DNA of 9,836 nucleotides from CAISGS01 sp044346445. Lineage in GTDB: Bacteria; Pseudomonadota; Alphaproteobacteria; Caulobacterales; Caulobacteraceae. Location: assembly GCA_044346445.1 (NCBI GenBank), contig JBIIZD010000095.1:1-9836 (forward strand), read 5' to 3'. A program made the position numbers and the translations under genes. The notes below the pieces were generated by a model, which was given only the letters and a program-made list of their open reading frames with translations, searched no databases and was not told the origin of the DNA. Of the stretch, positions 1 through 6,571 are shown in pieces. The first letter of the stretch is position 1; every line of letters begins with the position of its first letter.

Positions 1-113
1 TCCAGCTTGGCCAATTCGCCCTTCAACCATGGCCCAAACTGGTCGGACAAGGCGGCAAGCGCCGCCTCGGCCTTGGCGATCAGGTCTTGGGGGTCAGTCG
101 GCGGATTGGACAT
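1..113 (-). CDS. Unidentified protein, N-terminal 37 codons only (possible Hpt-type phosphotransfer protein)
   Basis: An open frame enters the window edge without a stop. It begins MSNPPTDPQDLIAKAEAA and continues with a helical, Ala/Leu-rich stretch that includes QFGPWLKGELAKL. From memory this resembles the start of small alphaproteobacterial Hpt-domain proteins, but the phosphoacceptor histidine region lies outside the window, so the family is a guess. The ATG at 113-111 has no clear Shine-Dalgarno sequence. An in-frame ATG at 140-138 would add nine residues (MFRSGSNHT) and also lacks a good ribosome binding site. The gene reads in the same direction as nadK, 91 bp after its stop, so it may share the transcript. 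Existence of the gene is fairly likely; its function is not established. Confidence 0.5.
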   Translation of the reverse strand, partial: MSNPPTDPQDLIAKAEAALAALSDQFGPWLKGELAKL

Positions 114-204
114 GGTGTGGTTTGAACCAGATCGAAACATGAACCAGAATAAACACACGTTTAGCACGATCAGGTCAATGGCCTAACTGGGGCCTGGCTG
201 TGCC
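114..204. other. Intergenic gap with a direct repeat GAACCAGA
   Basis: The 91-bp gap between nadK and the edge gene holds two exact copies of GAACCAGA (124-131 and 141-148), which start 17 bp apart. On the minus strand these read TCTGGTTC just before the downstream ATG. A TTGACC element (178-173, minus) has a TGTTTA (155-150) 17 bp downstream, but the latter is a poor -10 match, so a promoter is not claimed. I see no hairpin followed by a T-run to terminate nadK. Confidence 0.25.
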
Positions 205-987
205 CTAGCTGGAAAATTGCTCGGTCAAGACGCGCTCATCCAGGCTGTGACCGGCATCGAACAACATGCAAAGGCTAGTTTCCCGGTCCTCGCCAATATG
301 CACCTCGACCACATCTCGGACCTCGAAATTATCGGCCACGGCGCTGACCGGGCGTTTGTCGGCCTCTAGCACCTCAAAGGTAACGCGGGCCGTATGCGAT
401 AAAAGCGCGCCCCGCCAGCGGCGCGGGCGAAAGGCGCTGATCGCGGTCAGGGCCAGGATCTGGGCTGATATGGGCACGATCGGACCATAGGCAGACAGAT
501 TATAGGCGGTCGATCCGGCGGGGGTACAGACCAGCGCCCCATCGCACACCAACTCGTTCAGCCGTACCTTGCCATCAATACAGATTCGCAGCTTGGCGGT
601 CTGGCGGGTCTGACGCAGCAAGGAGACCTCGTTGATCGCCAAGGCGCGATGCTGACGCCGCTTTGAATCAATCGCCACCATGACCAGGGGATGGATGATG
701 GCGCGCTCGGCCGCATTGATGCGTTCGATCAGATCGTCTTCGCTGTATTCATTCATCAAAAAGCCGACCGACCCGCGGTTCATGCCATAGATGGGCTTTA
801 GCCGGTCAATTGTGCGGTGCAAGGTTTCGAGCATAAAGCCATCCCCACCCAGCGCGACGACCACTTGCGCGTCTTCGAAGCCAACATCGCCATAGCGTTC
901 AGCCAGCCGCGCGCACGCCTCGATAGCTTCGGGGCGGTCACTGGCGACAAAGGAAAGCCGGCGGATCATGGGTGTCGGGTTCATCAT
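205..987 (-). CDS. nadK: NAD kinase
   Basis: Cytoplasmic NAD kinase phosphorylates the 2'-hydroxyl of NAD to make NADP, the only route to NADP in most bacteria. The 260-residue product carries the family motifs in order: GGDG at residues 47-50 with the catalytic Asp49, GMNRGSVGFLMNEY near 68-81, the INE motif at 118-120, and the nucleotide-binding DGALVCTPAGSTAYNLSA around 149-166. The length fits the short NadK class common in Alphaproteobacteria, which lacks long N-terminal extensions. The first ATG (987-985) is followed at once by a second; a third at residue 7 (969-967, MIRRLSFV) is also a possible start. None has a clear Shine-Dalgarno sequence. The gene begins 34 bp after the DUF2336 stop, so translation may depend on readthrough from that neighbour. 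The family is secure; the exact start is not. Confidence 0.95.
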   Translation of the reverse strand: MMNPTPMIRRLSFVASDRPEAIEACARLAERYGDVGFEDAQVVVALGGDGFMLETLHRTIDRLKPIYGMNRGSVGFLMNEYSEDDLIERINAAERAIIHPLVMVAIDSKRRQHRALAINEVSLLRQTRQTAKLRICIDGKVRLNELVCDGALVCTPAGSTAYNLSAYGPIVPISAQILALTAISAFRPRRWRGALLSHTARVTFEVLEADKRPVSAVADNFEVRDVVEVHIGEDRETSLCMLFDAGHSLDERVLTEQFSS

Positions 988-1021
988 AAGGCCAATAACA
1001 AGACTGGCTCGGTCTGGCTTG

Positions 1022-2161
1022 TCAAATGGCTTGGCTATTTTGTGCGGTGGTTAGGGCATGATCGAGCATAATGGCAGCCTCGTCCTGCCCTTGATCGCTA
1101 AACAGGGCGCTGATGCTTTTGCCGTCAGGGCCACCGGGGAAACCGCCGCTTAGTTTACGCACCGTATTGAGCACGGTCGGGAAGGCACCGCGGTCCATGC
1201 CTATCGCATGGCAGGCCAGGGCCAGGCGCTCAGGCGTATTGCTATCGACCACCAGGCGAATGCGCGCATAGCTTTGGCCGCAAAGCCCCCCCAGTGATCG
1301 GCAAAACAAGGACAGCTTGCCTTCGCTGAGGGTTCGAAACAGAAAACTGGGCCGAAGCTGGTCAGCGGCGAGCAATTTATTCACCAAGCGCATTTCCATG
1401 TCCAGCCGATCCGCATCGTCATCCAGACCTTGTATGGTGGCGCTATAGCCCCGGTTCCGAGACTGGCCATGGGCTTCATGCACAACCTGATCCAGCGCTG
1501 TGTCCAAGGCCTTGGGGTCCAGCTCAAATCGCGACAGAAGCGAGTCCTTAAGGGCCTGGCCCACCCAGGCATAGAGCTGCCCGGCCAGGTCTGCGCTTAA
1601 TTGTGGGTGACGGCTCAAGGGGATGCGCAGGGCCGCGATCCGCCGCGAAGCCTCGACAAGATCTTCAAGATGACGCCGGTTCAGCACCGTAGCCTCATTG
1701 GCGGCCAAGGCTGTCAGCACGGCCGGTTGGGCCTGGCTCAGCATGGTGTCCACCACCGCATATCCAAGATTGGGCCGACGGGCGACTGCGATCTGGTGCT
1801 CTATGGTTGCCTCGACAAGCACACGGACCAAGGCCGTATCATTGAGCACCGGGCTATTGGCTATAACCGGCCCGGCGATTTCGATGTCATCCATAGCCAG
1901 CGCGATGATCATGGCTGGCGGTGTCCAGACCTTTGTCGATAATCGGTCCGACAGGCGAGCCCTGATTTCGCGCTCGGCCTGGCCGATAAGTTTTAGAAAA
2001 ATATCTTCCAACAGGGTTTGAACAGAGGCGCGGTCAAGCTGGTCTATGGCTTGTGGATTATCAAACAGATCGATCATTGCCGTCAGTAGCCGCTCGCGAT
2101 CCTTTGGCGTTGGCAAGTTCGCAAGGTCTGTTAATGCCTGCGCCTGTTGGGCTAAAGTCAC
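1022..2161 (-). CDS. DUF2336 domain protein
   Basis: A 379-residue soluble protein that I assign to the DUF2336 family from its pattern of short helical repeats. Residues 90-140 carry an ALAMDDIEIAGPVIANSPVL segment followed by a stretch around VEATIEHQIAVARRPNLGYA, typical of the family core. No signal peptide or membrane segment is visible. The C-terminal part (from about 270) is helical, with a Gly-rich KLSGGFPGGPDGKS near residue 345. The biochemical function of the family is not known to me. The start is GTG at 2161-2159, supported by GGAG (2174-2171 on the minus strand) nine bases upstream. The gene is divergent from glpK and is followed closely by nadK in the same direction, which suggests co-transcription. 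Family call is by pattern recall, without a database search. Confidence 0.8.
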   Translation of the reverse strand: MTLAQQAQALTDLANLPTPKDRERLLTAMIDLFDNPQAIDQLDRASVQTLLEDIFLKLIGQAEREIRARLSDRLSTKVWTPPAMIIALAMDDIEIAGPVIANSPVLNDTALVRVLVEATIEHQIAVARRPNLGYAVVDTMLSQAQPAVLTALAANEATVLNRRHLEDLVEASRRIAALRIPLSRHPQLSADLAGQLYAWVGQALKDSLLSRFELDPKALDTALDQVVHEAHGQSRNRGYSATIQGLDDDADRLDMEMRLVNKLLAADQLRPSFLFRTLSEGKLSLFCRSLGGLCGQSYARIRLVVDSNTPERLALACHAIGMDRGAFPTVLNTVRKLSGGFPGGPDGKSISALFSDQGQDEAAIMLDHALTTAQNSQAI

Positions 2162-2170
2162 TATGCGAGT

Positions 2171-2174
2171 CTCC
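2171..2174 (-). promoter_or_regulatory. Shine-Dalgarno GGAG fixing the GTG start of the DUF2336 gene
   Basis: GGAG on the minus strand lies nine bases before the GTG at 2161-2159. No ATG is available nearby in frame, so this site decides the start. Confidence 0.6.
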
Positions 2175-2186
2175 GCTGGGAAACGA

Positions 2187-2216
2187 TTGCCCAGGCTATT
2201 AAATATGTAAGATAAT
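2187..2216 (+). promoter_or_regulatory. Candidate sigma70-like promoter for glpK in the divergent gap
   Basis: TTGCCC (2187-2192, four of six to TTGACA) and GATAAT (2211-2216, five of six to TATAAT) are separated by 18 bp. The stretch 2196-2221 is strikingly AT-rich against its surroundings. Transcription would start close to the AGGG ribosome binding site (2221-2224), giving a very short leader, which weakens the call. The same 74-bp gap must also hold the promoter of the DUF2336 gene, which I cannot place. Confidence 0.3.
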
Positions 2217-2235
2217 AATTAGGGAAAAGACAATC

Positions 2236-3735
2236 ATGGGCGATGCCTTGTTACTGGCCTTGGATCAAGGCACCACCAGCACCCGGGCCATTGTGTTTGA
2301 TCGCTCAGGCAAGCCCCTAGCCACGGCCACGCGTGCCTTGCGCCAGTCCTATCCCCAAGACGGCTGGGTCGAGCATGATGCTGAAGAGATTCAGGCGGCA
2401 GCCGAGGCGGTGCTGGCCGAAGCCGTCCAAGCCTGCGGCCGACCCTTGGGCGATTTTGCGGCCATCGGCATTACCAATCAGCGCGAAACCGTGGTGGTCT
2501 GGGACAAGGCAACGGGAAAGCCCATTCATCCAGCGATTGTCTGGCAGGATCGTCGCACAGCGCCGATGTGTGATGCGCTGCGCCAGGCGGGGTTTGAGCC
2601 TCAGGTTGCCCAGGCCACGGGGCTTCTGCTGGACCCGTATTTCTCCGCAACCAAGATCGCATGGATTCTCGATGCCGTGCCCGGCGCGCGAAACCGGGCC
2701 GAGCGCGGACAATTACTGGCCGGCACCATGGATACCTGGCTGGTCTGGAACCTGACCGGCGGGGCCGTCCATGCGACGGATGCAACCAATGCTTCGCGCA
2801 CGCTTTTGTTTGACCTCGAAAGCCAGGCTTGGTCCCCGGCAATGCTGGATCTTTTCCATGTCCCCGCCGCCGTCTTGCCGGTGATCAAGGACACAGCCGA
2901 TGATTATGGCACGACCCGTTCAGAGCTGCTCGGACGATCCTTGCCGATCTGTGCGGTGGTGGGGGATCAGCAAGGGGCCTTGATAGGCCAGGGCTGTATT
3001 CATCCAGGCGAGATGAAGGCGACCTATGGCACGGGCTGTTTTATGTTGCTCAATACCGGTGCCGCGCGGCCAGTGTCGCGGGCAAGGCTCTTGACCACAG
3101 TGGCTGTCAGGATTGGCGGCGTGGCAAGTTTTGCGCTTGAGGGCTCGATTTTTGTCGCCGGGGCTGCGTTCCAGTGGCTTGGTGAAGGGCTGGGCATTGC
3201 GGGGGGGGCTGCGGCGATTGAGGCCTTGGCCCAGACTGCGCGGCCCGATCATGGCGTCTTGGTGGTGCCCGCCTTTACCGGGCTTGGGGCCCCATGGTGG
3301 GACTCTGAGGCGCGCGGCGCAATCTTGGGCCTAACGCGCGATGCGGGCCTGGCTGAGATAGCGGCGGCGACTTATGATGCCTGCGCCTTCCAGACCCGTG
3401 ACCTGATCGAGGCCATGCAGGCCGATGCCCCGGACTGTTTGGGCGAGCGGGCGCAGTTGCGCATAGATGGGGGGATGGCCAGTAGTGACTGGTTTGTCCG
3501 CAGGCTGGCGGACCTGACCGGTGTTCCGGTTCGGCGCTCTGAGTTCCACGAAATGACCGCGCTGGGCGCAGCCTTATTGGCGGGGCTAGGGGCCGGGGTC
3601 TATCCTAGTCTGGAGGCGGCGGTTGCCGCGCGGCCATCCTCGCAGCTAACCGTGCCGGTCCTGGATGCGCCGTTGCGAGACGCCGCCTATCAGCGTTGGA
3701 CCCAGGCCGTGCCAAGGGTGCGATCAAGGTCTTGA
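2236..3735 (+). CDS. glpK: Glycerol kinase
   Basis: Phosphorylates glycerol with ATP to sn-glycerol 3-phosphate in the cytoplasm, the entry step of glycerol catabolism and a source for phospholipid backbones. At 499 residues it matches the usual family length of about 500. FGGY-kinase motifs are all present: the phosphate-binding LDQGTTSTRAIVFD (9-22), TNQRETVVVWD (80-90) with Arg83-Glu84, Trp103 and Tyr135 (PYFSATK) for glycerol contact, GDQQGAL with the predicted catalytic base Asp244, TYGTGCFML (263-271), PAFTGLGAPWWD (345-356) and DGGMASSDWF (411-420). These residue numbers nearly coincide with those of the E. coli enzyme. The ATG has an AGGG 11 bases upstream. A run of eight G lies inside the frame at 3201-3208. 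No glpF, glpD or glpR is visible nearby, so the next catabolic step must be encoded elsewhere. The downstream aldolase-family gene may be co-transcribed. Confidence 0.97.
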   Translation: MGDALLLALDQGTTSTRAIVFDRSGKPLATATRALRQSYPQDGWVEHDAEEIQAAAEAVLAEAVQACGRPLGDFAAIGITNQRETVVVWDKATGKPIHPAIVWQDRRTAPMCDALRQAGFEPQVAQATGLLLDPYFSATKIAWILDAVPGARNRAERGQLLAGTMDTWLVWNLTGGAVHATDATNASRTLLFDLESQAWSPAMLDLFHVPAAVLPVIKDTADDYGTTRSELLGRSLPICAVVGDQQGALIGQGCIHPGEMKATYGTGCFMLLNTGAARPVSRARLLTTVAVRIGGVASFALEGSIFVAGAAFQWLGEGLGIAGGAAAIEALAQTARPDHGVLVVPAFTGLGAPWWDSEARGAILGLTRDAGLAEIAAATYDACAFQTRDLIEAMQADAPDCLGERAQLRIDGGMASSDWFVRRLADLTGVPVRRSEFHEMTALGAALLAGLGAGVYPSLEAAVAARPSSQLTVPVLDAPLRDAAYQRWTQAVPRVRSRS

Positions 3736-3748
3736 CCTTTGGCCCCGG

Positions 3749-3761
3749 TAGGGCGACCCTA
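3749..3761. repeat. Short perfect inverted repeat TAGGG-CGA-CCCTA
   Basis: Five-base arms with a three-base loop lie in the 54-bp gap between glpK and the aldolase-family gene. An A-run, not a T-run, follows on the plus strand, so it is not a standard terminator for glpK. It could be a small operator, an RNA hairpin at the operon junction, or chance. Confidence 0.3.
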
Positions 3762-3777
3762 GAAAAAACGAGACTTT

Positions 3778-3782
3778 GGAGG
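3778..3782 (+). promoter_or_regulatory. Strong Shine-Dalgarno GGAGG for the aldolase-family gene
   Basis: GGAGG sits seven bases before the ATG at 3790. It is the best ribosome binding site in the window and fixes that start. Confidence 0.8.
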
Positions 3783-3789
3783 ACTTGAT

Positions 3790-4566
3790 ATGGCCGATGG
3801 ATCAGTTGCGGGCCTGGGCTCGCTGCGCGGCAAGGTCAGTGAGGCGGAATGGAATGTCCGCGTTGATCTGGCTGCGCTTTATCGCCTGGCAGCGATGCAT
3901 GGCTGGGACGATATGATCTTTACCCACATTTCCGCGCGCGTGCCCGGCCCGGAGCATCACTTCCTCATCAATCCCTACGGCTATTTCTTCGAGGAAATCA
4001 CCGCCTCGTCGCTGGTCAAGGTCGATCTTGATGGACAGATTGTTGGCGAGACGCCTTATTTCATCAATCCCGCTGGTTTTACCATCCATTCGGCAATCCA
4101 TGCCGCTCGGGAGGATGCCCATTATGTCATGCACCTGCATACCGATCAGGGCGTTGCCGTTTCCGCCCAGAAGGAAGGCCTATTGCCGATCAGCCAGCAG
4201 GCCCTGATCGTTATGGGTAGCTTGGCGCACCATGATTATGAGGGCATTGCGCTCAATCTCGAAGAGCGCGAAAGGATAGTTGCTGACCTAGGCGAGAAAA
4301 AGCTTATGCTGTTGCGCAATCACGGCACCTTGACGGTTGGCTCGTCAGCGAGCGAAGCATGGATCAATATGTTCTTTCTGGAGCGGGCCTGTATGCAGCA
4401 GGTCATGGCCCTCAGCGTCGGACGCGACAATATCCTAATTGCCCCCGAAGCGGCTCAGGCCGAGGTGGGCAATCAGACGCGCAACGGTATGGGCATGGTC
4501 TCCAATCTCGCCTGGCCCGGCCTTTTGCGTCGCCTCGACCGGGAATTGCCAGGTTACGACGACTGA
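3790..4566 (+). CDS. Class II aldolase/adducin family protein
   Basis: A 258-residue cytoplasmic protein with one class II aldolase/adducin domain spanning about residues 22-210. The metal-binding histidines are visible as His115 and His117 (MHLHTDQ) and His178 (RNHGT). Flanking family landmarks are THISAR (45-50), INPYGYFFEEI (60-70), LLPISQQAL (131-139) and the segment LLRNHGTLTVG (174-184). The closest match I recall is the adducin-type branch, which shares AGFTIHSAIHAAR (95-107) and GLLPIS, rather than sugar-phosphate aldolases such as FucA or AraD. By my manual alignment the FucA catalytic Glu73 corresponds to Gly96, so classical aldolase chemistry is doubtful. The substrate is unknown. 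It follows glpK by 54 bp and its stop touches the barrel gene, so the three may form one operon. Confidence 0.9.
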   Translation: MADGSVAGLGSLRGKVSEAEWNVRVDLAALYRLAAMHGWDDMIFTHISARVPGPEHHFLINPYGYFFEEITASSLVKVDLDGQIVGETPYFINPAGFTIHSAIHAAREDAHYVMHLHTDQGVAVSAQKEGLLPISQQALIVMGSLAHHDYEGIALNLEERERIVADLGEKKLMLLRNHGTLTVGSSASEAWINMFFLERACMQQVMALSVGRDNILIAPEAAQAEVGNQTRNGMGMVSNLAWPGLLRRLDRELPGYDD

Positions 4567-5339
4567 TCAAGGCTTGCCTTGTCGGCCAATTTGCCGTGGC
4601 AGGCCTGGGGCTTGCTGCGGCATTTTTGTCTGGTCCAGCCATGGCGGGCGCCTGGCCCATGGAGCCGGGTCGCACCCAACTGATCTCCAAATACGAGTCT
4701 AATGAAACCCAAAAGGCCTATGATATCGACGGGCAGGATATTGAGATTCCAACCCACGCCTATCGTGCGGGCGAAGTTTTTATCGAGCGCGGCATAAGCA
4801 GGCGGCTGACCTTGCAGGGTAATTTCCGATATTTGCAGGGCCAAGAGGGTTCGGACGCCACCTATACCCGTTCGACGGCGGATCTGGGTCTGCGGTTTGT
4901 GGCTTATCAAGGCCGATCCTTGGTCATCAGCCTTTATGGTGGCGCGGCTGTGCTGAAGTCAGATCAAAACCAACTGATAGCCGAATCTGTCCGTGATGTT
5001 GGCGATCCTGAATTTCGAATCCTTGTTGGGCGCAATTTCACACTGTGGCGACGCAAGGCCTTTGCTGAGGTCCAGGGCGCGCAATTGGGCCATAGGGGCA
5101 AACCTTTAGAGCGGCGCTTGGAGAGCCGGATAGGCGTTGACATCAGCCCTGCATGGCAGTTTTTGTGGCAATACAACCAAGGTTCCAACCGGACCGATGC
5201 GCAATGGCTGAAATCAGAGGTATCAATCGTGCGCAAACTTGGTCCGGCCAGCCTGCAACTGGGGTGGCGCAAGTCCTTGGCTGGGCAACAGACGGCGCAT
5301 GAATCCGGGCCGGTTGTGGGGGTTTGGTATCGTTTCTAG
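4563..5339 (+). CDS. Putative small outer-membrane beta-barrel protein with signal peptide
   Basis: I do not recognise the family. The frame encodes a clear signal peptide (IKACLVGQ, a hydrophobic core, then GPAMA before GAWP) with predicted cleavage after residue 28. The mature part of about 230 residues shows alternating polar/hydrophobic strands and ends VVGVWYRF, the C-terminal Phe signature of outer-membrane barrels. The start is the problem. The only in-frame ATG, at 4359, lies deep in the preceding gene and would put about 70 arginine-rich residues ahead of the signal peptide. GTG at 4596 would remove its positive N-region. CTG at 4563, overlapping the previous TGA as CTGA and preceded by AGG at 4551, gives a perfect signal peptide and is used here. 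The overlap suggests translational coupling. The secreted-barrel call is inference from sequence features. Confidence 0.75.
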   Translation: MIKACLVGQFAVAGLGLAAAFLSGPAMAGAWPMEPGRTQLISKYESNETQKAYDIDGQDIEIPTHAYRAGEVFIERGISRRLTLQGNFRYLQGQEGSDATYTRSTADLGLRFVAYQGRSLVISLYGGAAVLKSDQNQLIAESVRDVGDPEFRILVGRNFTLWRRKAFAEVQGAQLGHRGKPLERRLESRIGVDISPAWQFLWQYNQGSNRTDAQWLKSEVSIVRKLGPASLQLGWRKSLAGQQTAHESGPVVGVWYRF

Positions 5340-5455
5340 CCGGGATGCAATTTGACATAGCGAAGAACTGTCACTGGACGCCAGACCTCTAGCGGGTCAT
5401 ATGACGGCCATCATTCTATGACAGTGCGACTGCATAATGTGGGGGCAGGCCGATC
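5340..5455. promoter_or_regulatory. Intergenic region before the efflux operon, rich in TGAC/GTCA half-sites
   Basis: This 116-bp gap holds TTGACA (5352-5357), TGTCA (5369-5373), the perfect palindrome GTCATATGAC (5396-5405) and TGACA (5419-5423). ACTGTCA (5367-5373) and TGACAGT (5419-5425) are inverted seven-base arms around the palindrome. Such clustering would suit a dimeric regulator controlling the pump genes. No consensus -10 lies at the right distance from TTGACA; CATAAT (5433-5438) is a possible -10 without a good -35. No T-tailed hairpin terminates the upstream gene. Confidence 0.35.
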
Positions 5456-6571
5456 TTGTTTAAGAAACACTTTTTTCTCACGAGTGCGGTTGGCCTCTTG
5501 CTGGCGCTGATCGTTTTCGGCGGCGTCAAATTGGTCGTCGACGGGGCGATCAAGGCGGCCAAGTCCAGGGGCAGTGCTGCCGCTGGCCGGGCTGTTGAAG
5601 TTTCCCAGACCGTGGTTGCGGCCCATCGCTTTTCCGACCAGATCGAGGCCTTGGGCGTGGCCAAGGCGCGCCAGTCCGTGACCGTGACCTCGAATACGGC
5701 AGAACTGATCACCAAGGTTCGGTTTGGCGATGGCCAGGCCGTCATAAAAGGGCAGGTGCTGGTTGAGCTAAAGGGCGACGAGCAGGATGCTGCGGTTCTA
5801 CAGGCTGCGGCGGTGGCAGGCCAGGCTAGGCGCGATGCCAAGCGTTGGCGCGATCTGGCCGAAAAGGGCTATGCCCCCAAGGTCACAGCCGAGCAGTATC
5901 AGGCCAATAGCGCCCAGGCTGATGCGGTCCTGAGTGCGGCCAAGAGTCGTCGCCTCAACCGCGTGATCCGGGCGCCGTTTTCCGGCGTGGTGGGCTTGTC
6001 GGATGTGGCCCCCGGTGCCTTGATCGCCGCGGGCGGTCCAATCGTGTCGCTTGATGATGTCGCCGTGATGCGGATCGATTTCGAAGTCCCCGACCGTTAT
6101 GTCGCGGGCCTGAGCCGGGGTCTGGCCTTGAGCGCCCGAACCGATGCTTATCCTGACTTGCGTTTCAGCGGCACGATTGCCCAGATCGATACCCGCGTTG
6201 ATGAACGCACCCGCGCCGTTCGCGCCCGTGCCGAGGTGCCCAATCCTGACCAAAGGATCAAGCCGGGCATGCTGGTGCGCGTGACCCTGGATCTTGGCAG
6301 TCGCTCGGCCTTGGCGGTGCCAGAGGCGGCGGTCCAATTTGAAGCCGACCAGCCTTTTGTGTTTGTCATTGCGACCAAGGGTCAAAAAATGGTCGCCAAG
6401 CGCCAAACGGTCACGGTAGGCGCGCGTCAGGACGGCATGATCGAGATTCTGACGGGCCTTACGGTAGGCGACAAGCTTGTTGCCGATGGTCTTAACCGGG
6501 TTCAACCTGATCAGGCGATCAAGCTGGCGGGGACGCATAAGTCCAGGTCCGGCATGAGGCCAAACCCGTGA
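5456..6571 (+). CDS. RND efflux periplasmic adaptor subunit (membrane fusion protein, HlyD/AcrA type)
   Basis: This 371-residue protein should link the inner-membrane RND pump to an outer-membrane channel. In order: a short cytoplasmic MFKKHFF and one membrane anchor (about 8-24); the first lipoyl half (about 62-107); a helical hairpin (about 108-167) rich in Ala and Gln; the second lipoyl half with RAPFSGVVGLSDVAPG (172-187); a beta-barrel region (about 202-285) containing RVDERTRAVRARAEVPNP; and a membrane-proximal domain (286-357) with VPEAAV and GLTVGDKLVADGLNRV. There is no lipobox cysteine, so it is membrane-anchored and not a lipoprotein. The start is TTG at 5456. An in-frame TAA at 5435-5437 excludes any longer form, and a GGGGGCAGG stretch six bases upstream could serve as ribosome binding site. 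Its stop overlaps the pump start. The substrate cannot be deduced. Confidence 0.93.
   Translation: MFKKHFFLTSAVGLLLALIVFGGVKLVVDGAIKAAKSRGSAAAGRAVEVSQTVVAAHRFSDQIEALGVAKARQSVTVTSNTAELITKVRFGDGQAVIKGQVLVELKGDEQDAAVLQAAAVAGQARRDAKRWRDLAEKGYAPKVTAEQYQANSAQADAVLSAAKSRRLNRVIRAPFSGVVGLSDVAPGALIAAGGPIVSLDDVAVMRIDFEVPDRYVAGLSRGLALSARTDAYPDLRFSGTIAQIDTRVDERTRAVRARAEVPNPDQRIKPGMLVRVTLDLGSRSALAVPEAAVQFEADQPFVFVIATKGQKMVAKRQTVTVGARQDGMIEILTGLTVGDKLVADGLNRVQPDQAIKLAGTHKSRSGMRPNP

Noticed and set aside
2167..2171. GAGTC (GANTC methylation site) next to the DUF2336 start
   Set aside because: A single five-base site is expected by chance, and nothing else here shows cell-cycle control.
2196..2221. Possible CtrA site (TTAA-N7-TTAA) in the AT-rich divergent gap
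   Set aside because: Only one TTAA is present (2199-2202); the second half at the required spacing reads AGAT.
4359..4562. N-terminal extension of the barrel gene from the ATG at 4359
   Set aside because: It overlaps the aldolase-family gene by more than 200 bp and encodes an Arg/Gly/Pro-rich stretch typical of an out-of-frame reading. It would also bury the signal peptide internally.
5352..5380. Perfect -35 TTGACA after the barrel gene as a defined promoter
   Set aside because: At 17 bp spacing the -10 position reads TGGACG, a poor match, so no complete promoter can be claimed. The element is reported only as part of the half-site cluster.
5798..6538. Minus-strand open frame (246 codons) inside the adaptor gene
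   Set aside because: Shadow of the adaptor coding sequence; no ribosome binding site, domain or sensible composition.
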